Below are positions 7,574 to 15,952 of a stretch of DNA of 24,496 nucleotides, piece after piece (position 1 is the first letter of the stretch; every line of letters starts with the position of its first letter). The notes under the pieces were generated by a model. It was not told the DNA's origin. It made no database searches and saw nothing but the letters and a program-made list of their open reading frames with translations. The position numbers and the translations under genes are program-made. Source of the stretch: Bacteroidales bacterium UBA1176 (GTDB lineage Bacteria; Bacteroidota; Bacteroidia; Bacteroidales; WCHB1-69). The DNA lies in NCBI GenBank assembly GCA_002311645.1, contig DBYW01000029.1:37238-61733 (forward strand), in the 5' to 3' direction.

Positions 7574-8206
7574 ATGTATCTGAACGAAGAACTGTTTATT
7601 GATTTCCTGAATGTCAAAGAAATTCTTTGGACAGGCATCAATTTTGCCAAAGCCCACTTCACCCAAAAAGGGTTCGACTTTTCCCAAGAAGTACTGCAGA
7701 ACTATCTAAAAGACTGGAACACGCTGATTATCAACGACCAGAAAAAATACGACATTCGTATGAGTTTTCGTAAGCCCGTCGTGAATTACGATCTCTCCAT
7801 GGTCTCCAAAATCAACAAAAGCCTAAAACCCTCGCAGTTGCTCATACGAAACTTGGACATCACAGCAGTGCTCTCTGAAGAGCAAGTCCGGAAATACGTG
7901 GGCACATTGGATCTGCCCAAAGCCCAGAAATACGCCCTGATGATCTTAGTGGAATCCTTCGACAATGACACCAAGATGGCTGCGCTATGGGTGACGGTTG
8001 TACGGACTGAAGACAGCGAGATGGTCCTGTGCGAGAAATTCCTCAAGACTCCAAGCGGCATCGGTACCCGGAACTATTGGGCCCGCACCTTCTACAACCT
8101 CTTGTTTGACATTAAGACGCACGCCTATCTGCGTTGGGAGAATATGGTGAAACAACCTGACGACCATACAGACATAGCGGCTAAGAACAACAATACAGAC
8201 GATTAA
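7574..8206 (+). CDS. Hypothetical protein, first gene of the mutase-metH operon
   Basis: I do not recognise this 210-residue protein. It has no signal peptide, no membrane segment and no metal-binding or nucleotide-binding motif that I can see, so it is probably cytosolic. It is a mixed alpha/beta sequence, rich in Lys and aromatic residues, with a charged, Asn/Asp-rich C-terminal tail (AAKNNNTDD) that looks disordered. A middle stretch, LPKAQKYALMILVESFDND followed by MAALWVTVVRTEDSEMVLCEKFL, looks like a helix and two strands of a compact domain. The ATG at 7574 sits just after a good promoter. It precedes the phosphohexomutase by 12 bases, so the two are likely co-transcribed. Base composition is more A/T rich than the mutase and metH genes that follow. 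That it is a real gene is well supported by its promoter, length and spacing. Confidence 0.8.
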   Translation: MYLNEELFIDFLNVKEILWTGINFAKAHFTQKGFDFSQEVLQNYLKDWNTLIINDQKKYDIRMSFRKPVVNYDLSMVSKINKSLKPSQLLIRNLDITAVLSEEQVRKYVGTLDLPKAQKYALMILVESFDNDTKMAALWVTVVRTEDSEMVLCEKFLKTPSGIGTRNYWARTFYNLLFDIKTHAYLRWENMVKQPDDHTDIAAKNNNTDD

Positions 8207-8218
8207 TCCTTCAAAATC

Positions 8219-9565
8219 ATGGGAGCTTTTAAAGCATACGATTTTCGAGGTACATTTGGAAAAGATTTCGACCTCGAGACTGTCTATAAATTCGGTTTTT
8301 TCTTACCCTCCTTGCTAAAAGCCGACAAAGTGCTGGTGGGTAGAGACATGCGCGTTTCCACGCCCCAGATGTTCGAGTCTCTCGCCAAGGGCATCACGGA
8401 TGCCGGCGCCGATGTGTATGACATGGGACTGACCACCACCCCCATGGTCTATTATTTCACTGCCCGGCATGGCTTTGACGCCTCGGTGATGATCACAGCA
8501 TCACACAACCCAAAGGATCACAACGGGCTGAAGATCTCCCGAACCAATGCTCTGCCTGTCGGTTTCGACACTGGCTTGGGCGAATTGGAACGCCGTATCC
8601 AAGAAGAAAAGGTCGTGCCCGCCGCACAAAAAGGGCGTATCATCGCACACGATGTTAAAGCGGAGTACCTCGAATTCCAGTCTCGCTACCACAGCGACCT
8701 CTCCAACCTCAGGATTGTGATGGACTGTAGCCATGGCATGGCCTCCATCCTCGTGAAAGAGATCTTCGGTGACGCACCGACCTACCTCTTCGACACCCTC
8801 GACGGCTCATTCCCCAATCATGAAGCCAACCCTCTGGAGCCCAAAAACGTGGTGGCCCTCCAAGAAAAAGTGCGCGAGACAAAGGCCGACATCGGTGTCA
8901 TCTTCGATGGCGACGCCGACCGCGTCATGTTCGTGGATGAGAAGGGCGATTTCATCCCTCCCGACTTGATGATTGCCTTGCTGGGACACTATTTTATTGA
9001 GGAGAAGCACTATCAAGGCAAGGTTCTGCAAGACATCCGCACCTCCAAGTCCGTGGCGGAATATATCGAAGCAATGGGTGGTGAAATGGAGATCTGGCGC
9101 GTGGGACGTGCCTACGCAGCCCTCAAGCTCCGCGAGATTGACGGTGCCTTTGGGGGAGAGTTCGCCGGGCACTATTATTTCCGCGACTTCTTCTACTCTG
9201 ACTCCGCCATGATAGCATCACAAGTATTGCTCCATGTTTTTAGCAAAATGAAGAAAGAGGGCTTGACCGTGTCGCAAGTGATAAGCAATGTCAAGCAATA
9301 TGCCAACTCGGGCGAAATTAATTTCACCATCCAGAAGAAAAAAGAGGCCATGGTTGCCGTGAAGGATTTCTTCTGCAGTCAAGAGACACCTGTTCGTTTC
9401 ATGGATTTTGACGGCTATCGCGTGGAGTTTCAGGATTGGTGGTTCAACATCCGCCCATCGAACACGGAGCCTTACCTGCGACTACTTTTGGAGGCCCGCA
9501 CGCAAGAGATGCTGGACGGAAAATTATCAACTATCAAGAACATTTTAAAAGATTACCAAGAATAA
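8219..9565 (+). CDS. Phosphomannomutase/phosphoglucomutase (alpha-D-phosphohexomutase)
   Basis: This cytosolic enzyme moves phosphate between C6 and C1 of hexose phosphates, feeding nucleotide-sugar synthesis. The 448-residue protein shows all four family landmarks: the phosphoserine loop ITASHNPKDHNG (Ser95), the magnesium loop DGDADR (230-235), the sugar-binding loop GGEFAGHYYF, and the C-terminal phosphate-binding loop RPSNTEPYLRL (412 onward). The sugar loop resembles the GEMSGHxYF type of PMM/PGM enzymes rather than the GlmM type. The N-terminus (MGAFKAYDFRGTFGKDF) is also typical of PMM/PGM. It begins 12 bases after the hypothetical gene and ends 5 bases before metH. The substrate preference, mannose or glucose phosphate, cannot be read from the sequence. 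Confidence 0.92.
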   Translation: MGAFKAYDFRGTFGKDFDLETVYKFGFFLPSLLKADKVLVGRDMRVSTPQMFESLAKGITDAGADVYDMGLTTTPMVYYFTARHGFDASVMITASHNPKDHNGLKISRTNALPVGFDTGLGELERRIQEEKVVPAAQKGRIIAHDVKAEYLEFQSRYHSDLSNLRIVMDCSHGMASILVKEIFGDAPTYLFDTLDGSFPNHEANPLEPKNVVALQEKVRETKADIGVIFDGDADRVMFVDEKGDFIPPDLMIALLGHYFIEEKHYQGKVLQDIRTSKSVAEYIEAMGGEMEIWRVGRAYAALKLREIDGAFGGEFAGHYYFRDFFYSDSAMIASQVLLHVFSKMKKEGLTVSQVISNVKQYANSGEINFTIQKKKEAMVAVKDFFCSQETPVRFMDFDGYRVEFQDWWFNIRPSNTEPYLRLLLEARTQEMLDGKLSTIKNILKDYQE

Positions 9566-9570
9566 GAACA

Positions 9571-11922
9571 ATGGGGAACATGTTGAAAAAACTGGGCAAG
9601 GAGGTGATGATTTTCGACGGTGCCTTCGGTACCGAGCTCGAAAAGCGCGGCGTCATGGTCAAGATGCCGGAGATGCTGAACCTCACCAACCCTGACGTGA
9701 TTGCAGAGATTCATCGCAACTACATTGAGGCAGGGTGCGATTTCATCACCACGAATACCTTCGGCGCAAATCGCATCAAGATGCCGAGTGAGGATCGCAA
9801 GGCGGTCATCGAAGCCGCCATTGAGCTTGCCTCCCGCCACCGCACGTCACAGTATGTAATGATGGACATCGGTCCCCTCGGCAAGATGCTCTACCCTATG
9901 GGCGAGCTCACTTTCGACGACGCCTACGAGGCGTTCAAGGAAATGGTCGTCATCGCCCGCGACAGGGTTGACGGCTTCATCCTGGAGACCTTCTCCGACC
10001 TCTATGAATTGAAATGTGCGATTCTGGCTGTCAAGGAAAACAGCGACAAGCCCGTCTTCACGACGATGACTTTCGACGGCACAGGGCACACGCTCACGGG
10101 CACCTCCCCGCGCATCTTGGCCGAGTTAGCCTCCAACATGGGCGCCGACGCCATCGGCGTCAACTGCTCCCTCGGGCCGCAAGACCTCCAGCCCATCGTG
10201 AAAGAGTTGCTGCAATACTGCGACAAGCCCGTCATGGTGCAACCCAACCGCGGCATGCCGCACATCCTCGCCGGACGCGCCACCTACAGTCTCACACAAG
10301 ACACGTTCGCACACCACATGGCCGAGTTCCAAGAATGGGGCGTGGCTGTGTTGGGCGGCTGTTGCGGCACCAACCCCGATTTCATCCGCGCCATCTCCGT
10401 CCACAAGGGCAAACCCGTGCCGACACGCAAAGTGAGACGTCAGACGGTCATCACCTCCGCCACGCGCGCCGTGACCCTCGACCGCGTGCAAATCTGCGGC
10501 GAACGCATCAACCCCACCGGCAAGAAAAAACTCAAGGAAGCCATCCTCAGCGGCGACTTCGACTATATCTTCAAAGAGGCCATCAAGCAGGAAGAGGCCG
10601 GCGCCAACCTCCTGGACGTCAACCTGGGCGTACCCAAGACCGATGACGTGGCAAATATGAAAAACGTGGTGACGCGCCTCGCCGAAATCACCAACCTGCC
10701 GCTGCAGATTGACTCCTCCAACCCCAAGGCCATCGAAGCGGGCTGCCGCTACTACAACGGTGTGCCACTCATCAACTCCGTCAACGGCAACGAGGACAGC
10801 ATGGCAGCCATCTTCCCCGTCGCGAAAAAGTACGGCGCAGTCGTGTTGGGCCTGACGATGGACGACAACGGCATCCCGCAAACCGCCGAAGAACGCTTTG
10901 CCATTGCGGAACGCATCCTGAATGGCGCTGCGCAATATGGCATTGAAAAACATCGCATGATGATGGACACGCTGACGCTCACCTGCAGCGCACAGCAGCC
11001 TCTTATCAAAGAGACGCTGCGCGCCTTGCGCATGGTCACCCGTCAGTTGGGCGTGAAGACCGCCTTGGGTGTCTCCAACGTCAGTTTCGGCATGCCCAAC
11101 CGCGAACTCATCAACAGCACATTCTTGGTCATGGCCCTCGAGAACGGGCTTACCATGCCCATCATCAACCCCTGCAATGCCTCGATGACCAACGCTATCT
11201 TGGCTTTCAACGCCCTGCGTGGCGACAGCAGCGACATCGACAACTTCGTCAACAACGCGATTGCAGCGGAGAACATCGCGCCTGCCGCCACACCCGCCAC
11301 CATGACGCTCGGCGAGGCCGTGCGACGCGGCCTGAAAGAGGACAGCATTGCCCTCACCAAACAAGCTCTCGAGACTCAGGACCCGATGGCCGTCATCAAC
11401 GAAACACTCATCCCCACACTCAACGAAGTGGGCAATGACTTTGAAAAACAAAAAATCTTCTTGCCACAGCTCATCTCCGCGTCCGAAGCTTGCAAGGAGG
11501 CCTTCAATATCATCAAGACCCGATTCACCCAGGAGGGCACCCAAAAGGGCACCGTGGTACTCGCTACCGTCAAAGGCGACGTGCATGACATCGGCAAGAA
11601 CATCGTCAAGGTCATCTTCGAATCGTACGGCTACCGTGTCATCGACTTGGGGAAAGACACACCCAAGGAGGTCATCCGTGACGCCTACTTTGAACACCAT
11701 CCCGACGTCATCGGCCTGAGTGCGCTGATGACCACCACCGTGCTCTCCATGGAGGAAACCATCGCCTTCCTCAAAGCCGAGGGCGTGAAATGCCCCATCT
11801 TCGTGGGCGGGGCAGTACTCAACCAAGTCATTGCCGACGAAATCCATGCTGACGGCTACACCAAGGTTGCGTTAGAATTTGTAGAGGCGATAGAGAAAAG
11901 AACTCCCCAAAAAAACACCTAA
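9571..11922 (+). CDS. metH: Cobalamin-dependent methionine synthase lacking the reactivation domain
   Basis: MetH transfers the methyl group of methyl-tetrahydrofolate through cobalamin to homocysteine. I chose the ATG at 9571, five bases after the mutase stop (783 residues); the open frame runs further back but only through the mutase gene in another frame. Domains in order: homocysteine methyltransferase barrel (FDGAFGTELEKRG; zinc cysteines C199, C264, C265 in GGCCGTNP), pterin-binding barrel (GERINPTG, 311-317), four-helix cap (about 560-650) and cobalamin domain with GDVHDIGKN, His672 being the cobalt ligand. The protein ends about 110 residues after this motif, so the C-terminal AdoMet-binding reactivation domain of E. 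coli-type MetH (about 1,200 residues) is absent. Such short forms are known, for example in Thermotoga, where reactivation is done by a separate protein. None is encoded nearby, and there is no cobalamin riboswitch ahead of the operon. Confidence 0.92.
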   Translation: MGNMLKKLGKEVMIFDGAFGTELEKRGVMVKMPEMLNLTNPDVIAEIHRNYIEAGCDFITTNTFGANRIKMPSEDRKAVIEAAIELASRHRTSQYVMMDIGPLGKMLYPMGELTFDDAYEAFKEMVVIARDRVDGFILETFSDLYELKCAILAVKENSDKPVFTTMTFDGTGHTLTGTSPRILAELASNMGADAIGVNCSLGPQDLQPIVKELLQYCDKPVMVQPNRGMPHILAGRATYSLTQDTFAHHMAEFQEWGVAVLGGCCGTNPDFIRAISVHKGKPVPTRKVRRQTVITSATRAVTLDRVQICGERINPTGKKKLKEAILSGDFDYIFKEAIKQEEAGANLLDVNLGVPKTDDVANMKNVVTRLAEITNLPLQIDSSNPKAIEAGCRYYNGVPLINSVNGNEDSMAAIFPVAKKYGAVVLGLTMDDNGIPQTAEERFAIAERILNGAAQYGIEKHRMMMDTLTLTCSAQQPLIKETLRALRMVTRQLGVKTALGVSNVSFGMPNRELINSTFLVMALENGLTMPIINPCNASMTNAILAFNALRGDSSDIDNFVNNAIAAENIAPAATPATMTLGEAVRRGLKEDSIALTKQALETQDPMAVINETLIPTLNEVGNDFEKQKIFLPQLISASEACKEAFNIIKTRFTQEGTQKGTVVLATVKGDVHDIGKNIVKVIFESYGYRVIDLGKDTPKEVIRDAYFEHHPDVIGLSALMTTTVLSMEETIAFLKAEGVKCPIFVGGAVLNQVIADEIHADGYTKVALEFVEAIEKRTPQKNT

Positions 11923-11932
11923 AAGTGACATT

Positions 11933-11957
11933 ATCCCCAAAAATGGGGATGCCCCAT
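11933..11957. promoter_or_regulatory. Overlapping, mutually exclusive hairpins between metH and feoAB
   Basis: ATCCCCA (11933-11939) pairs with TGGGGAT (11944-11950), and ATGGGG (11943-11948) alternatively pairs with CCCCAT (11952-11957). The GGGG block can join only one partner. The structure lies between the metH stop and the suspected feoAB promoter, so it may act as a weak terminator, an RNA switch on read-through transcripts, or a protein-binding palindrome. Confidence 0.35.
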
Positions 11958-11972
11958 GTTATTGTGATTTTG

Positions 11973-11980
11973 TTTCTTTG
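11973..11980 (+). promoter_or_regulatory. Probable -7 box for feoAB
   Basis: TTTCTTTG differs by one base from TAnnTTTG and lies about 34 bases before the chosen feoAB ATG. The -33 region has only an approximate match (ATTGTG). Confidence 0.3.
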
Positions 11981-12013
11981 CACACTTTTTTGAACGAGAA
12001 GAGAAACATAATC

Positions 12014-14488
12014 ATGGAAGAAAAGAAGGTCAAGTTATCAGACATGCCCACCGGGAGCCATTGCATCATCGTGAGGCTCAGCGGTCACGGCGGTTTCCGT
12101 CACCGCCTGATGGAACTTGGTTTCGTCAGGGGCGAAAAAGTGCGCGTGGTGAAGAACGCCCCGTTGCTTGACCCCATAGAGTATGAGATCATGCAGGGAC
12201 ACGTCTCCCTCCGTCGTATCGAAGCCCAACATATAGAGGTAGTGCCCATGAGCGAAGAGGTCGCGCAGGAATACACCTTCAACGGAACGTTGACGGAAGA
12301 TGTTGAACGCATCATGGGCGAAACAGCCAAGACCATCACCGTGGCCTTGGTCGGCAACCCCAACTGCGGCAAGACTTCCTTCTTCAATCACGCCACCGGC
12401 ATGCGCGAAAAAGTGGGCAACTACAGCGGCGTCACCGTGGATTCCAAACTCGGCGTCTTCAAGCACCGGGGCTACACGTTCAACTTCGTCGACCTGCCCG
12501 GCACATACTCCCTCACGGAATACACCCCTGAGGAACTTTACGTCCGCCGATATATCTTCGACAACCACCCTGATGTGGTGCTCAACATCGTGGATGCCTC
12601 CAACCTCGAACGCAACCTTTTCCTCACCACCCAGCTCATTGACATGAACGTGCCCATGGTCATGGGACTCAACATGTACGACGAACTTGAAAAGAATGGC
12701 GACAAACTCGACATCGAAGCGCTCAGCACGATGTTCGGATTCCCCATTATTCCCACCATATCCTCCAAAGGCACGGGCATCGACAAGGTGCTCGACAACA
12801 TCATCGATGTCTACGAAAACCTCAACGGCGTCACGAAACATATCCACATCAACTACGGCGCGGATTTGGAAAACAGCATCGACCTTGTGAAGGCGGAGGT
12901 AAAGAAGGACAACACGTTGAGCAGCGAATTCCCGGCACGCTACGTGGCCATCAAGATGTTGGAAAACGACAAGGTGACCGTTGAGGATGTCGCCAAGTTG
13001 CAAAACACGGAAAACATTCGCAAAGTAGCCATCGAGCAACGCGCCATTTTGGAACGCAAATACAAAGAGGATTCCGCAACCGTGATTTCAGGAGCCAAGT
13101 ACGGATTTATCCGCGGTGCCCTGCAAGAGACTTACACCATCGGCAAAGACCGCGGCAAACAACGCGCCTATACTATCGACAACCTGTTAACCAACAAATG
13201 GTTGGGATTCCCCATCCTGATACTCTTCCTCTGGCTGATGTTCCAGACGACCTTCACGCTCGGCGCCTATCCGCAAGAATGGTTAGAGATGTTCTTCGGC
13301 TGGCTCGGCGGTGTGTGCAACAAGTTCATGCCGGACGGCATCTTCAAGGCCCTCATCGTCGACGGCATCATCGCTGGTGTGGGAAGCGTTTTCTCCTTCC
13401 TTCCCAACATCCTGATACTCTTTTTCTTCATCTCCATTTTGGAAGACACGGGCTACATGGCTCGCGCCGCATTCCTCATGGACAAGCTCATGCACAAGAT
13501 GGGATTGCACGGCAAGTCGTTCATCCCCTACATCATAGGGTTCGGCTGCAGTGTGCCTGCCATCATGGCCACCCGCACCTTGGAGAACCGCAAGGATCGT
13601 ATCCTCACCATCATCACGGTTCCCTTCATGTCCTGCTCCGCCCGCATTCCAGTCTATATGCTCCTGATATCGGCTTTCTTTGACAAGCATCAGGGCTTAG
13701 TGCTCATGAGCATTTACCTGTTAGGGATTGTGTTTGCCATCATCACATCTTTAATAGTCAAGAAAATATCCTTCAAAGGCGTAAGCGACCAATTTGTCAT
13801 GGAGTTGCCGCCCTACCGCATTCCGACACTGCGCAATGCCCTGATTCACATGTGGGACAAAAGCGTGCAGTATATCAAGAAGATGGGTACTGTAATTTTA
13901 TTGGCCACCGTCATCATTTGGGCGTTGGAGTACTTCCCGCAGCATAGTCCCGAAATCGAATGCTACACGGCTCAGATCGAGCAGGTGGAGGCCGACACGT
14001 CGTTGACACCCGACCTGAAGGCGGAGCAGCTCAAGACTTTGGAACTTGACCGCACGGCCTGCCAGACAGAGAACTCCTATATTGCCCGTATCGGCAAGTT
14101 CATCGCACCCGTGTTCCGTCCGTTGGGCTTCGACTGGAAGATGAGCGTCTCGCTGCTCACAGGTGTGGCCGCCAAGGAGATTGTAGTCTCTTCCATGGGA
14201 GTCTTGTATCATGCCGACATGGATGCCGACGAGAATTCCAAACCGCTACAAGCCAGTTTGAAAGTACAGACCTGGAAAGATGGTGAATATGCGGGACAAC
14301 CTGTCTTCACACCATTGGTGGCGTATGGCTACATGATCTTCATCCTGCTCTATTTCCCCTGTGTGGCCGCACTTTCGGCAGTGTTTCGCGAAGGCGGACG
14401 CAAGTGGGGCATCTTCTCCATCTTTTACAACACAAGCGTAGCCTGGTTAGCTGCGTTCCTTATCCACACCATTGGAATGTTGTTTTGA
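12014..14488 (+). CDS. feoB: Ferrous iron transporter, FeoA-FeoB fusion
   Basis: FeoB imports Fe(II) across the inner membrane; the fused FeoA domain is thought to regulate it. I chose the ATG at 12014 (824 residues); the longer frame begins with a TTG at 11978. Residues 1 to about 80 are FeoA (LSDMPTGSHCIIVRLSGHGG, LMELGFVRGEKVRVV). The G domain follows, with G1 GNPNCGKT (114-121), G3 DLPG (160-163) and G4 NMYD (220-223). The membrane part has Gate motifs GFGCSVPAIMATRTLENRKDR and PFMSCSARIPVYMLL and further segments to the C-terminus, with a cytoplasmic Glu/Gln-rich insertion (ECYTAQIEQVEADTSL) before GVAAKEIVVSSMGVLY. FeoAB fusion is usual in Bacteroidetes. It is a single-gene unit: its own promoter region upstream and a strong terminator downstream. 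All key residues are intact. Confidence 0.97.
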   Translation: MEEKKVKLSDMPTGSHCIIVRLSGHGGFRHRLMELGFVRGEKVRVVKNAPLLDPIEYEIMQGHVSLRRIEAQHIEVVPMSEEVAQEYTFNGTLTEDVERIMGETAKTITVALVGNPNCGKTSFFNHATGMREKVGNYSGVTVDSKLGVFKHRGYTFNFVDLPGTYSLTEYTPEELYVRRYIFDNHPDVVLNIVDASNLERNLFLTTQLIDMNVPMVMGLNMYDELEKNGDKLDIEALSTMFGFPIIPTISSKGTGIDKVLDNIIDVYENLNGVTKHIHINYGADLENSIDLVKAEVKKDNTLSSEFPARYVAIKMLENDKVTVEDVAKLQNTENIRKVAIEQRAILERKYKEDSATVISGAKYGFIRGALQETYTIGKDRGKQRAYTIDNLLTNKWLGFPILILFLWLMFQTTFTLGAYPQEWLEMFFGWLGGVCNKFMPDGIFKALIVDGIIAGVGSVFSFLPNILILFFFISILEDTGYMARAAFLMDKLMHKMGLHGKSFIPYIIGFGCSVPAIMATRTLENRKDRILTIITVPFMSCSARIPVYMLLISAFFDKHQGLVLMSIYLLGIVFAIITSLIVKKISFKGVSDQFVMELPPYRIPTLRNALIHMWDKSVQYIKKMGTVILLATVIIWALEYFPQHSPEIECYTAQIEQVEADTSLTPDLKAEQLKTLELDRTACQTENSYIARIGKFIAPVFRPLGFDWKMSVSLLTGVAAKEIVVSSMGVLYHADMDADENSKPLQASLKVQTWKDGEYAGQPVFTPLVAYGYMIFILLYFPCVAALSAVFREGGRKWGIFSIFYNTSVAWLAAFLIHTIGMLF

Positions 14489-14549
14489 TGGAAACACGTT
14501 GATAGAATAAGTTGTTGTTTTATATTATATTTTTTCAAGTTTTGGTTGT

Positions 14550-14579
14550 GGGCGCCAGCAATGGCGCCCTGTTTTTTTT
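14550..14579 (+). terminator. Rho-independent terminator of feoAB
   Basis: GGGCGCC (14550-14556) pairs perfectly with GGCGCCC (14563-14569) around a 6-base loop, followed by TG and eight T residues (14572-14579). This is the clearest terminator in the window. Confidence 0.92.
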
Positions 14580-14594
14580 CAAAAAATATTTTTG

Positions 14595-14602
14595 TACTTT
14601 TG
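14595..14602 (+). promoter_or_regulatory. Bacteroidetes-type -7 box for the ispD-deaminase gene
   Basis: TACTTTTG is an exact TAnnTTTG match, 40 bases before the ATG at 14642 and just after the feoAB terminator. The T-run of that terminator occupies the -33 position. Confidence 0.6.
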
Positions 14603-14641
14603 CCATCCCAATAAAAATGTCGCACAGAAAATCAGAATCCC

Positions 14642-15940
14642 ATGAACATCGCGATCATCATGGCGGCGGGCAAAGGCCTCCGCGCCGGCGGGGAAATCCC
14701 CAAACAGTTCGTTGAAATCGACGGGCACATGCTGGTTGAATACTCCATCGCCACATTCCAACAGCATCCGGGCATTGACGAGATTATCGTCGTCATTCCT
14801 GAAGACTGCCCCAGTGCCATCACCCAGAGACTGAAAACGCAATTTGCCAAGATCACCCGATTCGTGGTTGGCGGCACAGAGCGTTTCCAATCCTCGTGGA
14901 ACGCGGTGCAGCTATTCGCCGACAGACCCGGCGACAACCTGCTATTGCACGATGCGGCACGCCCGGGCATCACCCCACGCATCATCGACGATCTGCTGCA
15001 AGCCTTGTCCACTGGCGAGGCCGCCGTCACCGCAATGCCCGCCATCGACACCGTGCTACGAGGCGACAATGAAAGAACACTTTTAGAGACATTCAACCGA
15101 AGCCGTGTCTTCTATGCCCAGACCCCGCAAGCCTTCCGCGCCAATTTGCTTTTCGACTGCTTCACAAAGCTATGGCAAAAGGGCGGCATCACCCCCACCG
15201 ACGAAAGCGGCCTCGTGAAACACTTCCATCCCGACATCCCTATCCATATCGTCATTGGAGAAGCCGTCAACTTCAAGGTCACCTATCCCAACGACCTCAA
15301 AATTGTGGGCTATAACAACATTGTCCAGATTCTGAAAAAACATGAAAATAAAGCAACTGCAGACGAGGACACCAACATGCCCTGCAAGACCGCATGCGGG
15401 GATGCCTATCTTCCAAAACTTTCCCGACTGGATCGTTCCTCCTCCGTCAGAAACCGGGAGACACCCGTCACGGAGGACGACTACAAGTACATGCGCATGG
15501 CCATAGAGGTCTCCGAGCGCAACATCGCGGAGGGCGGAGGTCCCTTCGGGGCGGTGATCGTCAAGGATGGGGAGGTCGTGGCCGCCTCCGGCAACAGGGT
15601 GGTGCCCAACAACGACCCCACTGCCCATGCGGAGGTGACTGCCATCCGCGAAGCATGCGCCAAATTAGGCACTTTCCAACTCATCGGCGCCACACTCTAC
15701 GCCTCCTGCGAACCTTGCCCCATGTGCCTCAGCTCCATCTATTGGGCCGGCATCTCACGCGTCTTCTACGCCGGCACACGCTACGACTCCGACGACGTGG
15801 GCTTTGACGACTCCTTCATCTACGACGAACTCTCCATCCCTGTGTCCGAACGATCCATTCCTTTCCGCCAAATTCTACACGAAGAATCCCTGCGCGCCTA
15901 TCGTCTCTGGGCCACGAAAGACGACAAGGTCAGATATTAA
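14642..15940 (+). CDS. ispD: IspD-type cytidylyltransferase fused to a guanine-deaminase-like domain
   Basis: One uninterrupted frame of 432 residues encodes two enzymes. Residues 1 to about 235 resemble IspD, which makes CDP-methylerythritol in the MEP isoprenoid pathway: MAAGKGLRAGGEIPKQF (R14, K21), GGTERFQSSWNAV, LLHDAARP, YAQTPQAFR and GEAVNFKVTYPNDLKI. A 40-residue linker with no recognisable fold follows. From about residue 277 the sequence is a cytidine-deaminase-fold enzyme closest in pattern to bacterial guanine deaminase: GGGPFGAVIVKDG, DPTAHAEVTAIREAC (His329, catalytic Glu331), SCEPCPMC (Cys359, Cys362), GFDDSFIYDEL and a terminal Tyr. Both halves look catalytically complete. I know IspD-IspF fusions but not this pairing. 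An in-frame ATG at 15377 and others near the deaminase start could allow separate translation. CDP-ribitol synthase (TarI-type) activity for the first half cannot be excluded. The wecB-like gene follows after 12 bases. Confidence 0.88.
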   Translation: MNIAIIMAAGKGLRAGGEIPKQFVEIDGHMLVEYSIATFQQHPGIDEIIVVIPEDCPSAITQRLKTQFAKITRFVVGGTERFQSSWNAVQLFADRPGDNLLLHDAARPGITPRIIDDLLQALSTGEAAVTAMPAIDTVLRGDNERTLLETFNRSRVFYAQTPQAFRANLLFDCFTKLWQKGGITPTDESGLVKHFHPDIPIHIVIGEAVNFKVTYPNDLKIVGYNNIVQILKKHENKATADEDTNMPCKTACGDAYLPKLSRLDRSSSVRNRETPVTEDDYKYMRMAIEVSERNIAEGGGPFGAVIVKDGEVVAASGNRVVPNNDPTAHAEVTAIREACAKLGTFQLIGATLYASCEPCPMCLSSIYWAGISRVFYAGTRYDSDDVGFDDSFIYDELSIPVSERSIPFRQILHEESLRAYRLWATKDDKVRY

Positions 15941-15952
15941 GAACCGTCAAGA

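Noticed and set aside
9436..9570. Upstream extension of the metH frame
   Set aside because: It overlaps the conserved C-terminal RPSNTEP region of the mutase; the ATG at 9571 directly precedes the conserved methyltransferase domain.
10126..11847. 573-codon open frame on the minus strand opposite metH
   Set aside because: It is the mirror of a GC-rich coding frame, rich in His, Val, Asp and Gly with no domain pattern, and metH on the other strand has every expected motif.
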